Assembly: GCA_032433765.1 (NCBI GenBank)
Contig: JAVIAB010000092.1
Coordinates: 104,693,779-104,757,778 of the forward strand
Direction of reading: 5' to 3'
Length of the DNA: 64,000 nt
From: Megaustenia siamemsis
Lineage: Eukaryota > Mollusca > Gastropoda > Stylommatophora > Ariophantidae
The notes under the pieces were generated by a model. That model saw only the letters and a list, made by a program, of their open reading frames with translations, was not told the DNA's origin and made no database searches. The position numbers and the translations under genes were made by a program. Position 1 is the first letter of the stretch, and every line of letters starts with the position of its first letter. Shown here in pieces: positions 54,561 through 64,000 of this stretch.

Positions 54561-56026
54561 CATACTAATTCTACATGTGCACATATGAAAGGGAAGAAGA
54601 AGAAAGAAGCACCTCACGCCTTTTGTGTGACATATGAAATATTGTGTTTTCCAATAATCGATAAATGGGGGATAATGTGTTCAGGACTACATCTTTACCG
54701 CCCCCCCCCCCCGTCCCCACTAAATCTCCTATACACAATTAAAGCAGAGCGAGCGTAGAAGGTCTCGATCGAGATCAAACTCAACCCTTCGTTATCAGCA
54801 GACCGTTTCTTTAGCTTCTGTAATTGGAATATTTCTTGGAAATACTCTTGCCTGCCATTTTGTTTCCTTTCTGTTGTCATTAATTATTGGGGAATCGGTG
54901 ATGTCATTTCTCAAGCGTATGGTTTTCTTCATTTTAAAGTAAACCTCTTGACGCTCTTTGTCTTATTTACATTTCGAGAAACTATTTCTAGACTTCTGAT
55001 TTATTTGTATCATTTATTTTTTATATATTGATTTACCAATTATTATGCTAAAATACAGCATAAATGTTTATCTTTTCCCTAATGGACATTATTATATTCA
55101 TAGTTGTTCTTTGGTATATGTCTGTCTTTATTTATATGGAGCATTACTTTTGGTAATGCCACAAAAATATGTTGCTTCGTGATGTACGTCTCTTAAAAAA
55201 TGATGCTTAATAAGACTCTTACACTTTTATGATGGCTGCATGTACTCGTGGCGATTTTTTATTTCTTCATCTTTGACTTCCAGCTAACAATTAACTATCA
55301 TTGTCTGTCTTTCTATATGGGCGACTATTAATGACTGTTGACTAGTAATGATTAATCGAAAAAGGCTGGTATTTTTGTTAACGGACGTCGATGCACTCAC
55401 CACACCATAAGTAGGGTTCTCTTTCAGAAAGGCTTGTTCAAAGGTTCGGTATCAGAGCTCATTGTCCGGAACTCTTGTGACAGCTCTGACAGTTACTAAA
55501 CACGTCATGCACTAATTCAACGGTTATTTAAAAAATCATTCTCGCATTCACATTTTTAAATACAAATTATCCTTTAAAGATGTAGCTTTTGAAATCATCT
55601 TGTTGACTACATCTTTATGGTTATTTGAACGTTAATTGTTCGTTACATTTGTCCGAATTTGCTGGATTTATTTGTCAAGGTAAAAAAAATATAACTCAAT
55701 AGCAATAACCAGTAGACCAAAACATGTACAACAGTAAAGTTGCGTATCATTCGATTCGACGAATACTGTCTCTGTCTTGCCTAACCGGCTCTGTTAATTT
55801 CATTATCTCGTGCTTTTCAACAATTTACAGTATTGGCACCATTTCACCAAATATATCCGACTTCAGCTTGACTTTTTGGGTGACCCAGCTTACCTTTCCT
55901 TTTGACAGTCCTAACCCACTGGGCTGGATGGTTTCCCTAATTTTATAACATAACGACAACGTGAAGTATCGTCTCTGTCCTCTGGCTCACTGACAATGAC
56001 GTCAGTAACTAACTATGAGGTACTGT
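54561..56026. other. unclassified 1.5-kb stretch
   Basis: AT-rich; a poly-C run near 54703. No family match that I can see. Confidence 0.35.
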
Positions 56027-56311
56027 GGTCACTGTCTAGTTTATTGTAGGACTTGAATGTAAGAGTTTACAGCTACTGTTAGTGGTCACTGTCTAGTTCA
56101 TTGTAGGAATTGAATGTAAGAGTTCACAGCTACTGTTAGTGGTCACTGTCTAGTTCATTGTAGGAATTGAATGTAAAAGTTCACAGCTACTGTTAGTGGT
56201 CACTGTCTAGTTCATTGTAGGAATTGAATGTAAGAGTTCACAGCTACTGTTAGTGGTCACTGTCTAGTTCATTGTAGGACTTAAATGTAAGAGTTCACAG
56301 CTACTGTTAGC
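56027..56311. repeat. 57-bp minisatellite, 5 exact units
   Basis: GGTCACTGTCTAGTTCATTG plus GTAGGAATTGAATGTAAGAG-type sequence to TGTTAGT starts at 56027, 56084, 56141, 56198 and 56255. Only a few single-base differences. Confidence 0.95.
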
Positions 56312-56496
56312 AAGAATACGGTACATCTGTAGTGTAAAACACCTTGTCAATGTAAAAACCATTGAATGCCAAGGAATCCCAGAACCATCAAAAAGAACCA
56401 GAAAGATAGCAAAAGTGTTATTCAAAACAATCTGTAATAAAACATTCAGCAGTTCATACACAATCTCAGCACATCCAGATATTTAAATATCTAAAT

Positions 56497-56497
<1 letters not shown>

Positions 56498-56568
<71 letters not shown>
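56498..56568. repeat. (TA)n microsatellite
   Basis: About 35 TA dinucleotides directly before a truncated LINE-D. Confidence 0.97.
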
Positions 56569-56571
<3 letters not shown>

Positions 56572-56895
56572 GTTGAAAGTTTCATGGACAGATAAAAAGA
56601 CCAATGAGAAAGTTCTCAAAGAGGCCAACACAAAAAGGCAGCTCCTAAAAACATCAGAAAGACACAATCAACAATTTTCGGGCACATCATGAGAAGAGGA
56701 AAGTTGGAATACTTGGTTACAACTGGCAAAATAAAAGGAAAGAGAGATCGCCGACGACAAAGAGAGAAAATATTGGATAGATTGATTTCATGGCATGGAA
56801 AACAGTCAACAACAGAACTGATACGATGCACTGTAGATAGAAGAATGTGTAAGGACATGATCGCCTACGTCAACCGGTATGACACATGATGATGA
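56569..56895 (+). mobile_element. LINE-D 3' end fragment
   Basis: Plus-strand 3' end. It starts at the codons for MLKVSWTDKKTNEKVLKEAN and includes HIMRRGKLEYLVTTGKI, RQREKILDRLISWHGKQS and AYVNRYDT, then ATGATGATGA. It begins exactly at the TA microsatellite. Confidence 0.88.
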
Positions 56896-57535
56896 TGAAT
56901 GTGCTCAATATTTTCATTCAACAAGAGGACCCTTTAACCAACGGAACACTGAATCAATTATTTATAATATATTCGTCGCCCCGACTAACAGGAAAACAAC
57001 AGGACACTTGTGTCCGGAAATGCAATTCATTTGTTTGTCATTTCTAATATGCAGCTTCCTTTATATTCTTGTTCACTAAAATCAAAACGTCTTCACCTCT
57101 TTTTCTACACATACTTTCCTTGTTAATAAATATTATGATATCTAGGGTCTTATTTCACTTTTTTAAAAATCAAAGTGGTGACCTTACACCTCTTTCTTTA
57201 AAAAAGACATATCTTTTCGCATACTTATCTCTTTATGAACACACCGTTTGTGTACATTATCTCATCTGTTATAATTATACAGTACTATTGAACAATGTTC
57301 AGTTTAAAACAAACTTTCAGAAAGATACTTGATTAGCTACATAAGTGTGGGTTATTTGGTACTCATCTAAGAGAGTCATGATCCCTTTTAATCAACTTGT
57401 ATTTATAATCCTTATCAATACTTATTCTGCCATATTCTTCTCTTTAACTGATATTCCGGTATAATCTTCACTCTCTTTTTTTCTTTTTATTACATTTCAA
57501 CATAACTGCTATTATATTATTTATTTTAAACACAC
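56896..57535. other. unclassified sequence
   Basis: No supported feature. Confidence 0.35.
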
Positions 57536-57808
57536 TACCATCTCATCCGGGAGCCGCGATAGCTCAGTTGATAGTAAACTGGGTTACAAAGGACAAGAGG
57601 TTGGGTTCGATCCCAACCAACGGCACCCGTTACCCAACCTTTAAAGGGTACCGTATTTTTTCTGGGAAAGTAAAGCGGCACGGGCGTAATACCGACCACA
57701 TTACCCCAAGAATCACGTGCCGATGGTCTGTAAATATATGGTCACTAACACCATATTCCCTATACGCCACTTGGCGTGACGGGGTACTTTACTTTTACCA
57801 TCTCATCC
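57536..57808 (+). mobile_element. SINE-1 copy with perfect 13-bp TSD
   Basis: Element at 57549-57795 between TACCATCTCATCC at 57536-57548 and 57796-57808. A box TAGCTCAGTTG at 57560, B box GGTTCGATCC at 57604. The stem-loop ACGCCACTTGGCGT is followed by the TACTTTACTTT tail. Probably one of the youngest copies here. Confidence 0.96.
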
Positions 57809-58189
57809 CTCCTCGTAGATCGTAACTTGTATTTACACCAAGGCCTCCTGACCGTGTTTACCCCCTTGTTTACCGAGGCACGTGAGGCTTTGTTTGCTCA
57901 TGTTTTCCCGCCCTAGTATACATTTTTCTATCTCAGCCGATACCCTTTTAATTCTCCTGATATCACCTCCCATTCCTATTAGATCTCCAGACTAATCACG
58001 TGACTGTTTTCCCCCTTTTTCCCTCTCTCGTCTCATCACATCCGCATTTTAACTACAGTCACCCATACACTGCGAGCTTCTGAATCGAATATCAGCTTAA
58101 GTCTCACACTAATTTTCAAATATTTTTTTCGGTTTACTAATTTGTACATATTATCAATTTGATTATCAATTTATATTATCATTTATTAT
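57809..58189. other. unclassified sequence
   Basis: No supported feature. Confidence 0.35.
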
Positions 58190-58318
58190 GACAATATACA
58201 GATAGAGATGACACAGGCTCTAGAAGATTTTGGCATTGTAGTGACCATAGACATATGCAATGACATATACCATACGTAATTCATTCCAAAAGAACTAAAA
58301 ACATCAACTTTCATTTCA

Positions 58319-58558
58319 TTGCCTAAAAAAAATGGTGCAGTTGAATGCAGTGATTTTAGAACAATAAGCCTAATAAGCCAGGTAACAACAATTTTACTAA
58401 AAGTTATACAGGGAAGGATGCAGAATAAAATCAATACTGAATTAGATGAAGAACAATTTGGATTCAGTCAAAACAGTTGCTCAAAAGAAGCCATATTTAG
58501 CATGAGAACATTGATTGAAAAGTACATAGAAGTAAACAAACCAATACTGCTTCAGTGA
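58319..58558 (+). pseudogene. LINE-B finger region remnant
   Basis: 79 open codons: PKKNGAVECSDFRTISLI, EEQFGFSQNSC and AIFSMRTLIEKYIEVNKP. Ends at an early TGA before motif A. Confidence 0.85.
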
Positions 58559-58784
58559 GAACAGCTAGAGAACTGCTTCATAGACTACATAAAAGATTTC
58601 GATAAAATACACCATAATCAACTTATAGACTGCCTGAAGGATATAAATCTAGACGACACAGACATACGACTAATATGTCATTTGTACTGGGAGCAAACAG
58701 CAATAATAAAATATAACAAGGAGAACTTTACACCCATGGATATAAAAAAAGGCAGTAAGACAAGGATACATCCTATCACTAAGC

Positions 58785-59258
58785 TTGTTCAATCTATACA
58801 CTGAGCAAATCTTTAAAAACATCTCAGAGATGCCAGGCCTAAACATTAATGGAAAGATAATCAATAACCTAAGATATGCTAATGATACTGTTCTACTAGC
58901 AGAAAATCCTAAAGACCTACAACAATTGCTTAATGTGATAAACATTACAAGCAAAAAATATGGACTAGATATGAATATCAAAATGACTAAAACTATGATC
59001 ATAAACAAAGAAAATTCTCAAGACCTACAAGTAAATATCACAGTTGAAGGAATACATCTGGAGACAGTTCAGAGCTACAACTACCTTGTACAAACTATAA
59101 CTAATGATGGTAAATGTACAATTGAAATAAACAAAAGAATAGGTATGGCAAAAAGTAATTTTAATGCCATGAAAAATATACTAACAACAAAACAAATAAC
59201 AGTAGAGCTGAAGCTAAGAATAGCAAAAATGTTACATCTTCTCAAAATTCCTGTATAG
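58785..59258 (+). pseudogene. LINE-B palm remnant with altered catalytic motif
   Basis: 157 open codons from FNLYTEQIFKNISEMPGL through RYANDTVLLAEN, GLDMNIKMTKTMII and QSYNYLVQTI. The expected YADD reads YAND, so the first catalytic Asp of motif C is lost. The frame is cut off from motif A by a frameshift and ends near 59258. Confidence 0.88.
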
Positions 59259-59313
59259 TGCAGAAACATGGACATTAGACAAGAAAACTGAACAGAAAAT
59301 TGAAGTTTTTGAT

Positions 59314-59655
59314 ATGTGGATTTATAGAATAATAAGTAGAATTGGATGGAAAGAAATGAAAACAAACGATGAAGTTTTAAAACAACTAAAAATAAAAAGA
59401 GAACTACTAAATACAATTAAGACAAGACAAATGACATTTTTGGGGCATGTTAAAAGACACAACAGTCTACTAAAATTAATATTGGAAGGAAAAATACAAG
59501 GTAAGAAAGACAGATTCAAACCAAGACTAACGTGGACGAGTAACATCAAAAGATGGACAAATCAATCTATGACAACCTGCACCATCAAAGCAAGAAATAG
59601 AGTGGAATGGCGATCCATGGTAGCCAACTTTCGTTGCAGAGACGGCACTCGATGA
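59314..59655 (+). pseudogene. LINE-B C-terminal domain remnant
   Basis: 113 open codons: MWIYRIISRIGWKEMKTND, MTFLGHVKRHNSLLKLI, GKIQGKKDRFKP and WRSMVANFRCRDGTR. Ends with the element's own stop next to the GATGATG tail. Confidence 0.85.
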
Positions 59656-59660
59656 TGATC

Positions 59661-60254
59661 AATTTGTATTCTCTTATTATATAGGACATCACCCTTTTAT
59701 TTTATCATTTCATTTCTTACACTACTTTTGATTTCTCCTTAATCTATTAGTACCGCTCTCTTTAAGTGCGGTAGTGTTTATTTTTATTTCGTTTTCTATC
59801 TGTGTTGTTCTTGTTCTCTGAAAAAAGGTCGCATGTAGGCCTGAACGTCAGTATTCTGTTGTTCCTTTTCTTTAATGCTGCCACCTTACCCTGAGGGAGT
59901 GTCCATTACACCCCACCACTTACTTCTTGCTACCAACTTTACTGCAGAACTGCAGTTATTTGCCTGTTCCCACATGATTAGTTAAGTGGACAGTTTTTGT
60001 GCAGCGAGGTAGCACCATTTTAATTCTTTCGACAAATGGTCGAGAGTGTACAAGATAATAGTTTATGAGTCTGGCTTATTTTTTATATCAAAGTGGCATG
60101 TTAGTCCAAACACTTTAAATGTTTGAAACAAGGAACGCTGACTTTGAAACACTTCTCGATTGATTTCACAATTGAAATGTTATGGGAGTGATTATTATTT
60201 TGTTCAATTTTTTTTGCGCAAATAATTTTTCTATCTAGATCATGCTTCTACCTT
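59661..60254. other. unclassified sequence
   Basis: No supported feature. Confidence 0.35.
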
Positions 60255-60470
60255 TCAACTCCATGTGGAGCGTATGTCATGAACAAAAACTATCAAAGCC
60301 GTTCTGTTTCTTGCCATTCTTTTATGATCATTCCATGTCTTCCCCATCCACTTAATCTCTGCTTCCATCTGTCTTCTCCAAGAATATTTTGGGTTTTCTC
60401 TTTGTATTTTCTTTGGGGATTCCAAAAAAGGCCTGTTGTGTAATACTCTCATTTGGCTTCCACAATGTAT
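60255..60470 (-). mobile_element. C-terminal fragment of another LINE (LINE-H)
   Basis: The minus frame reads SWRRQMEAEIKWMGKTW and DHKRMARNRTA, the WRR...W..(A/)RNR pattern seen at the C-terminus of many non-LTR ORF2 proteins. Only ~65 codons. A single copy here, not homologous in detail to LINE-B, C, D or G. Confidence 0.5.
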
Positions 60471-62399
60471 GTCCTATTCAGCGCCATCGTCTTCGCTTTA
60501 TCTTTTTATCCACTGGTATTTGACTGGTACTTTTCCATAATTCTATAAGAATGTTTTTGCTGTGCAATTTCCATCCTTTTATTATGTGTAAGAAGGATTC
60601 ATAATTTTTAATAGATTAGTCCTTAGAAAGTATGCATTTCAAAAATGGCATATTCGACACTTTCTAGTATTACATATTCAATGTTTTGTACCCACAGGTA
60701 ATATGCAAATCTGAGTTACAACTTTATCTACAACAGGAATGTACTACACAAGAATCACATGCAAAACTCGTATCTGAAGTGAGAAACTGAAAAGGATAAC
60801 TCAAATACAATTACAAATACTCGTTTCTTCTTAAAAACAATCATATTGTCTACTTTTACCATTTGTTTTTTTTTAAATCTCAATCCAAACAATGGCTTTC
60901 AACTCTCTCTTTTTTTTTTACTTGCTTTGTTTTCCACCCTTTGAAACTGTTAAAACATTTTAGATGCACCTTGAAAAACAGGACCATTGCGCTCTCATCA
61001 TTTTCTGATATGACTATGCACTTGATCAAACTGAATCTGATATTTTCCGATGCTGAAATTTTTTTTTAAATCTTTTTTGCACACGGGATTAAGACGGGTC
61101 TTTCTAAACCTGAGACGAGCGTGGTAACCTGAACGTTGCAGTGACCTTGGATTAATTACATTCCGTGCTTCACAAATCTGACACGTGCAAGCATATGGTT
61201 ACAAAGCACTGGAGAACTGCCTCGCAGCAGAACATCGATGTCTTCGGTTTTATTTTGATCAGTGTCTGCGTGAGATTTAATTAAAGATGCACCCATATCT
61301 TAATCTCTACTTTCGCTAAGGACAGCATTCGAAATCGCGTCAGGTTTTAATTTTAAGACAATTCTTGATTTCACTGTCTCGTGCTCATTAATGATTGTGT
61401 TTGCAGAAAAAAAAGGTAAATGAATCTTCCGTCAGGTCGTCTGTCTCACTCTCTATTTTATTTTAAATTGTATCTTTTATGATACTCTAAAAGATGTTTG
61501 TGTTGATGAATTCCCGAAATTCTTACAAACAGTGTTGATTTTGAAACAATCGCAAGAATTACTGAACGGGTGATGTAATTTAGAGAGGAGGCGAAATAGA
61601 GACAAAGGGTAACGTGGCAAAGAAGCGGAGAAAGAGGTAAATAATTCAAGCAGACCTGGTTACGCAGCGAAGAACGGCTATGCCGCGCGAAGTAGAGAAA
61701 CTCTGTTGTTTTCCTGCAAACCGCTGCATGGCATACGGGCATTTGGCACTTTGATAATCTATGGCCAATAGAAGAAGAGATAAGGAGTGTTCATGTAACC
61801 CTTTCTGCTGTACAATGAGAACATCGATGTTTGGTTGGTGTTTTCAACTTTGAGGGAAACTGCTGTTGTCTGCTGACCAAAAATGGTTCTGTTCTACGTC
61901 ATCATCATCATTTAGCTTGTTCCAAGTGGAGCTTGGTTCCCATGACAACTACTCTGCAGTTTTCTGTGCCCTGCGTAAGTGTACCAGCTCCTACTGCAAC
62001 CATTCAAGCTCGTCTGTGGTATTTTTCCTGAACGCACCTCTTTTTTAGGTCTCTCGCTCTCTCTCGTTTACCTGGAACTATGTACTCCGTAATTATCTTC
62101 TATAAGCCATTATTATTTAGTTATAAATGACTAAAAATATTTCATTTTCCTCAATTTTTTGTTCTTTATCAACCAATATTTTTTTCTTTTAAGTTGTTGC
62201 AAAATTGTTTTTATTATCTCCATCCCATATATACTGAGTAGCTGATGTGATTTATATTATTGTCATTAAATTAAGACACAAGAGAGAACTGTCTTAACCC
62301 GTAAGATGAAATGTTTGAGAGAAATTGGTGTTAATAAAAGAAAAAGATAAAATAAAAAATTATTCTTGATGCAAGTGACGGAAACACGTGTCATATCTT
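60471..62399. other. unclassified 1.9-kb stretch
   Basis: No long frame, array or family match that I can see on either strand. Confidence 0.3.
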
Positions 62400-62950
62400 A
62401 GATCCAAATGTGTTCTAAGGATCGAGGGTGTCAAATCTCGCTAGAGGGTGCTGAGCTGAGGCAGGAACTGTGGGGCAGCCGTCACTACCTGGAAAGAACT
62501 GTCGACTTCATCTTGACAGCGGCATTGCAGATCTGACCCTGCGAACTAAAGATCCGATGGAAGACTTCCAGGACCGGATGGCTGCCAAAGGCATCAGTAA
62601 AACGCGTCCCATATATCCAGAGATAGGGTAACCACTGCGGGTAAGAGCTGCATTCAACGCTCTATCAACGGGGAAAGAAAGACACCCCGGGAAACAAACC
62701 ATTGCTGCCTAGCAGTTGCCGTCGAAATTGCTGCCGAGAAGGGCAGGTTGGCCTCAACAGCACCGACATGCACCCTCCCTACGAGAGGAAAAAATCCAAC
62801 GTCCACCGGAGACCCAGCCTGCTGAAGTGGAGTGTGTCAGACTTGGCACAGATCAAGAGGGAATATCAGAACACACGCGTGTATGTGTGTCGACCACGTG
62901 ACCAGCTCATCGTGTATCATAACGTTATTCCTACCCCTCCATCATGAAAA
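62400..62950. other. GC-richer unclassified region
   Basis: Noticeably richer in G and C than its surroundings, with short open frames on both strands (for example 62702-62947 plus, 62508-62702 minus). No motif recognised. Could be a decayed element or exon. Confidence 0.3.
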
Positions 62951-64000
62951 AGTATAAAGATGAAAGTTAGCATGATCGAAAGATTTGAACCCTGAAGAAG
63001 AAGACATACTATGGTAATGTAATAGGTCACATTGGCGTTCTGAGTTTATTAGTTTTGCTGGAGAAGTTGGATTGTATCCGTCCTATAGATATTACAATAT
63101 TGAGTCTTTTATATCAACGGGTGCACAACCTCTCCTATGGCGATTCTCATCTTGTTAGCTAGTGTCTTATGATGCAGATTATCACTAGGAGGCTTAAGTG
63201 GAAGGTGGTGTAAGATATTTGAATCTCTTGTGTTGAGCGGGTCCTGCCTGGACGAACGATGATCGCATTTCTTGATCTTCTGAAGAAAACAATATATATA
63301 ATAAACGTGTTGGGACCACGCCTACAGAAAAAAACAACATAGGAACATTAACAACTAGAGTGGTTCGGCAATCTCATAAGATCAGAACCTAACCAATAGC
63401 AATTGCATCCAATGTTTGCCTACAAGAGCCACAGCTATCTGGCTTTTAGGCTGAACAAGGATCAAGAGTGGCGATGTTTCAGAAAGTGGGCAATTTCGTT
63501 ATAAAACACTCCTGGTCCAGGATAGAAAATTGAAGCTCTACACAGCGATTCATGGCACACTTGGATAGTATAGTAAACGAGAGGAAAGAATGTTGTACAT
63601 AACTGTTGAAGCTACAGCTATGTAAAGGTAATGTGACTAAAGAATGGTTGTAAAAGTTCCAGAAATTTTAAATAACATTTAAACCATGTCTTTGTTGATA
63701 CGATCTGAAAGTAATACATTAGATATACTTTATTGTTACCAATTATGTTGGAGAGTCATGAGTCAATAAGAACACTATTGGGGACAGAATAATGAAACTC
63801 TTTATACAGAGCTTTGCAGCAGGAGGCGATCGGAATGATCCGAAAAAGGCCCAGTCGAGCAAGTGTTTCGGCCCTTAGCTTCTTGACACTTTACGTCAGG
63901 TCAGCATCTTGCGTCATGACTCCCATGCGTCGAAATCGATTTACTTCCACCTTTCTACAGACTAACACTGTATGTGACGTTAATACACGATTTTAGTAAG
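62951..64000. other. unclassified sequence to window end
   Basis: No supported feature. Confidence 0.3.

Larger units (their letters stand above)
58190..59660 (+). mobile_element. LINE-B copy
   Basis: 5'-truncated plus-strand copy that aligns with 15397-17000 inverted. Order: NIQIEMTQALEDFGI, LPKKNGAVECSDFRTISL, finger and palm, thumb and C-terminal domain, then CGGCACTCGATGATGATC. At least three frameshifts or stops (near 58558, 58760 and 59255). Confidence 0.92.

Noticed and set aside
58190..59660. target-site duplication around the second LINE-B copy
   Set aside because: ATCAATTTGTAT downstream resembles ATCAATTTATAT upstream, but the upstream region is AT-rich and not adjacent to the element start, so I do not count it.

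Overview
This looks like nuclear, non-coding DNA from an invertebrate animal. There are no operons, ribosome binding sites or dense genes. The window is AT-rich and built almost entirely from non-LTR retrotransposon (LINE) debris, tRNA-derived SINEs, DNA-transposon remains, microsatellites and long minisatellite arrays. The LINE reverse transcriptases and the one receptor-like fragment resemble lophotrochozoan (mollusc-like) sequences in my judgement. That placement is inference from family resemblance, not a database result. LINE and SINE family letters and numbers below are my own working names.

Layout. 0-9 kb: unclassified repeats, a SINE-2 copy with an 11-bp target-site duplication (TSD), a LINE-D fragment carrying an exact 29-bp x 30 minisatellite, a second LINE-D piece beside an AT/GT microsatellite, an exact 49-bp x 22 minisatellite, and an RNase H fragment of LINE-E. 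9.2-11 kb: a DNA transposon with an intact 425-residue IS630/Tc1/mariner-type transposase whose second and third catalytic residues are 83 residues apart (DD83E). 12-13.3 kb: LINE-E, LINE-G and SINE-1 pieces. 13.5-19.2 kb: a pyrimidine-rich minisatellite field invaded by LINE-C and by LINE-B, the latter with a 15-bp TSD. 20-28.5 kb: SINE-1 and SINE-3 copies, a 26-bp array containing CACGTG and TGACGTA, and a hairpin. 28.8-33.7 kb: a cluster of five LINE-D/G fragments plus a SINE. 34-44.9 kb: sparse sequence with SINEs, a LINE-E fragment, a LINE-G/D fragment and a piggyBac-like MITE with TTAA ends. 45.2-47.2 kb: a G-rich 23-bp minisatellite that leaves a 386-codon open frame on the minus strand. 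47.5-54.6 kb: SINE-3, LINE-C, a ~34-bp minisatellite invaded by LINE-E, a class A GPCR fragment (TM5 to TM7) broken by one in-frame TAG, SINE-3, and a 23-bp minisatellite invaded by repeat F. 56-60.5 kb: a 57-bp array, a LINE-D end beside a TA microsatellite, SINE-1 with a perfect 13-bp TSD, a LINE-B copy, and one further LINE tail. The last 3.5 kb holds nothing I can classify.

How the parts relate. The only intact protein gene I can support is the DD83E transposase. The only host-like coding sequence is the GPCR remnant at 51.0-51.5 kb. The LINE families supply the enzymes that plausibly moved the SINEs; SINE-1 and SINE-2 share a 3' tail motif, which points to a common partner. Several insertions sit inside minisatellites, so those arrays predate the insertions. 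In one case (29-bp array) the minisatellite was born from LINE sequence itself. At least four truncated elements end exactly at an AT-type microsatellite.
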